Source: Clostridia bacterium
Lineage (GTDB): Bacteria; Bacillota; Clostridia; Oscillospirales; CAG-272
Reading direction: 5' to 3'
Length of the DNA: 41,952 nucleotides
NCBI GenBank assembly: GCA_017935225.1
Contig: JAGBIA010000029.1
Location: 1-41,952 of the forward strand
Shown: positions 40,758 through 41,952 of the stretch, one piece after another
Position numbering within the stretch: position 1 is the stretch's first letter
Layout: every line of letters begins with the position of its first letter
The notes under the pieces: generated by a model
Databases searched by the model: none
What the model saw: only the letters and a program-made list of their open reading frames with translations
What the model was told of the DNA's origin: nothing
Position numbers and translations under genes: made by a program

Positions 40758-41606
40758 ATGAATGAATTTCTTGAAAAACTTACTAAAATAGCCGAGGAAA
40801 ACAACATTCCTACTTATCATATTTCCGTGGCGACTAAGGATGGTATCGAGACCTCGAGACTCGTGCGCGGCAACCCCTGTCAGAACTCCTATTCGGTTGC
40901 AAAATTCTTCTGCGTCACCGCTATCGGTATGCTCTACGACGACGGAAAGATCACGCCCGAGGCAACCATCGGTGAGATCTTTGCAGACGAGCTTGCAGAG
41001 TACGGTATCGATCCTGCAGGATGGAACAAGGTAAAGCTCCACGACGTTATGCGCCACCGCATCGGCTACGAGCACGGTTTCCTTGATATCGATGTCGAGG
41101 ACATCACCAAGTACCCCACCGACGACTTCCTCAAGCTCGCGCTCTCCGCGCCCCTCGTTTACGAGCCCGGCGAGAAGTCGGTATACTCCGACGCGGCATT
41201 CTACCTCGTTTCCCGCGTAGTTACCAAGGTAAGCGGCGAGATGCTCGACGATTTCCTCTGGCCCCGACTCTTCTCCAAGATCGGCTGCCGCGAGGTCGCT
41301 TTCTCCAACTGTCCCCACGGCTATCCTATGGGCGCGACGGGTATCTACATCCGCACCTCCGATATGGTCAAGCTCGGCAGAATTTATCTTGACAAGGGTA
41401 TGTACAACGGTCAGCGCATCATCTCTGAGGAGTGGATCAAGATGGTTATCGAGAACCACTACGAGCTCAATCCCTGCGGAAGCGGCTACGCTAAGGGCGG
41501 TATGTGCGGTCAGAAGCTCTACGTCAACTTCGATAAGGACATCGCAGTCGCTTGGCATTCCTACGACACCAAGGGACTCACCGCTCCGCTCAACGAGCAG
41601 CTTTGA
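40758..41606 (+). CDS. Beta-lactamase-fold serine hydrolase
   Basis: 282 residues from the ATG at 40758, chosen for its GGAGG site and the strong promoter; the longer frame begins inside SBP 4. The catalytic S-x-x-K is SVAK near residue 50, and the second motif is YSD (for Tyr-x-Asn) near residue 141. The third motif is uncertain, perhaps HSYDTKG near the C-terminus. It belongs to the class C beta-lactamase/esterase/DD-peptidase superfamily. No signal peptide is visible, so it is more likely a cytosolic esterase or amidase than a secreted beta-lactamase. At 282 residues it is short for the family. Repeat C lies just downstream. Confidence 0.82.
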   Translation: MNEFLEKLTKIAEENNIPTYHISVATKDGIETSRLVRGNPCQNSYSVAKFFCVTAIGMLYDDGKITPEATIGEIFADELAEYGIDPAGWNKVKLHDVMRHRIGYEHGFLDIDVEDITKYPTDDFLKLALSAPLVYEPGEKSVYSDAAFYLVSRVVTKVSGEMLDDFLWPRLFSKIGCREVAFSNCPHGYPMGATGIYIRTSDMVKLGRIYLDKGMYNGQRIISEEWIKMVIENHYELNPCGSGYAKGGMCGQKLYVNFDKDIAVAWHSYDTKGLTAPLNEQL

Positions 41607-41626
41607 TAAAGTTAGCGTGTATTTTA

Positions 41627-41663
41627 TTTCTCTTCTTTTTTGAAAAAAAGAAGCAAAAAACTT
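41627..41663. repeat. Dispersed hairpin repeat C, copy 2 (inverted)
   Basis: Identical over 37 nt, in reverse orientation, to 23201-23237. CTTCTTTTTT/AAAAAAAGAAG hairpin 20 nt after the serine hydrolase stop. Confidence 0.7.
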
Positions 41664-41685
41664 TCCTGAATAACGCAAATAATCA

Positions 41686-41820
41686 AAACCACCGGTTCAA
41701 CCGGTGGTTTGCACAGCCCCTATAAGGGGCAAATACAGGCTTAACCCCTAAAAGGGGCACAGAAAGTTTGACATCGCATTACCATCTCCGGCAGCCGCTC
41801 ACGTGCGGCTGTCTTTTTTA
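41686..41820. mobile_element. End region of an IS200/IS605 element with subterminal hairpins
   Basis: Downstream of the partial transposase, three hairpins are stacked: a perfect palindrome AAACCACCGGTT-C-AACCGGTGGTTT (41686-41710), GCCCC-TATAA-GGGGC (41716-41730) and CCCCT-AAA-AGGGG (41745-41757). Subterminal hairpins are what Y1 transposases recognise. The exact outer end cannot be fixed from one copy; it probably lies near 41660-41686. Confidence 0.65.
41792..41820 (+). terminator. Inward-facing terminator at the IS end
   Basis: CAGCCGC/GCGGCTG followed by TCTTTTTT on the plus strand. It would stop outside transcription before it runs antisense into the transposase gene. Confidence 0.75.
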
Positions 41821-41823
41821 TGC

Positions 41824-41952
41824 CTACTTATTCTTGCCACCCGTAAACGGGTCGGTATATTCTTTTATGCTGATTTGATCGCTGGCGTAATCTTCCTCCA
41901 ACTGATTTTTGATGTACTCCGCTATCATCTTCTTGTTTTTGCCGACCGTATC
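41824..41952 (-). CDS. tnpA: IS200/IS605-family TnpA transposase, C-terminal 42 residues
   Basis: Partial, cut by the window edge. The minus strand reads DTVGKNKKMIAEYI, then NQLEEDY and IKEYTDPFTGG before a TAG stop. This matches the C-terminal tail known from Y1 (HUH) transposases of the IS200 type, where the DTVGKN segment follows the catalytic-tyrosine helix region. The catalytic His pair and Tyr lie outside the window. The frame is open to the edge, so nothing indicates a broken gene. Confidence 0.82.
   Translation of the reverse strand, partial: DTVGKNKKMIAEYIKNQLEEDYASDQISIKEYTDPFTGGKNK

Noticed and set aside
40758-41606. Antibiotic-resistance beta-lactamase
   Set aside because: The S-x-x-K and Tyr motifs fit, but there is no signal peptide, the Asn of YSN is Asp, and no clear KTG is present. 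An esterase- or amidase-like hydrolase is safer.
1-41952. CRISPR array
   Set aside because: No regularly spaced short direct repeats were found; the repeats present are isolated hairpin units.

Overview
The window looks like an anaerobic, spore-forming member of the Clostridia, probably an uncultured gut lineage. The evidence is a SpoIVB forespore protease, near-consensus TTGACA-N17-TATAAT promoters, strong AGGAGG-type ribosome binding sites, a glycyl-radical enzyme with its activase, and many carbohydrate-related genes. No rRNA, tRNA or CRISPR array was seen.

Layout. 1-351: spacer packed with dispersed hairpin repeats. 352-2309 (-): metallophosphoesterase and a cytosolic Asp-box propeller protein. 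2513-5650 (+): ileS with its own promoter. 5973-10906 (-): marR, a heterodimeric ABC exporter and a nuclease-like protein, in one overlapping operon behind a palindromic operator. 11163-12332 (+): spoIVB. 12412-13028 (-): phd-doc toxin-antitoxin pair. 13106-22951: accessory metabolic island. It has an AraC-type regulator with a PocR-like sensor and an Asp-box protein (-), facing an FAD oxidoreductase, an M14-like metallopeptidase, an atypical glycyl-radical enzyme, its activase, another Asp-box protein and a PfkB sugar kinase (+). 23253-26148 (-): GH30 glycosidase, glycerophosphodiesterase and HAD phosphatase operon. 26248-28553: divergent ygjV and deoR-type regulator, then an aldose 1-epimerase-like gene. 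28602-30376 (-): recA-recX. 30598-33275 (-): leucine-rich-repeat lipoprotein, small protein and a fourth Asp-box protein. 33650-40639 (+): four tandem paralogous solute-binding lipoproteins, each with its own promoter and terminator and with no permease gene in view. 40758-41606 (+): beta-lactamase-fold serine hydrolase. 41686-end: end of an IS200/IS605 element, including the C-terminus of its transposase.

How the genes may work together (inference). The SBPs would deliver oligosaccharides or glycosides. Cytosolic GH30, GDPD, epimerase, PfkB and Asp-box proteins would process them. The FAD oxidoreductase / M14 / glycyl-radical enzyme module, under a PocR-AraC sensor, looks like an uncharacterised anaerobic catabolic route. 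The best candidates for something new are that module, the tandem SBP cassettes with a fixed-spacing upstream element, and a dispersed intergenic repeat whose hairpin shows compensatory base changes.
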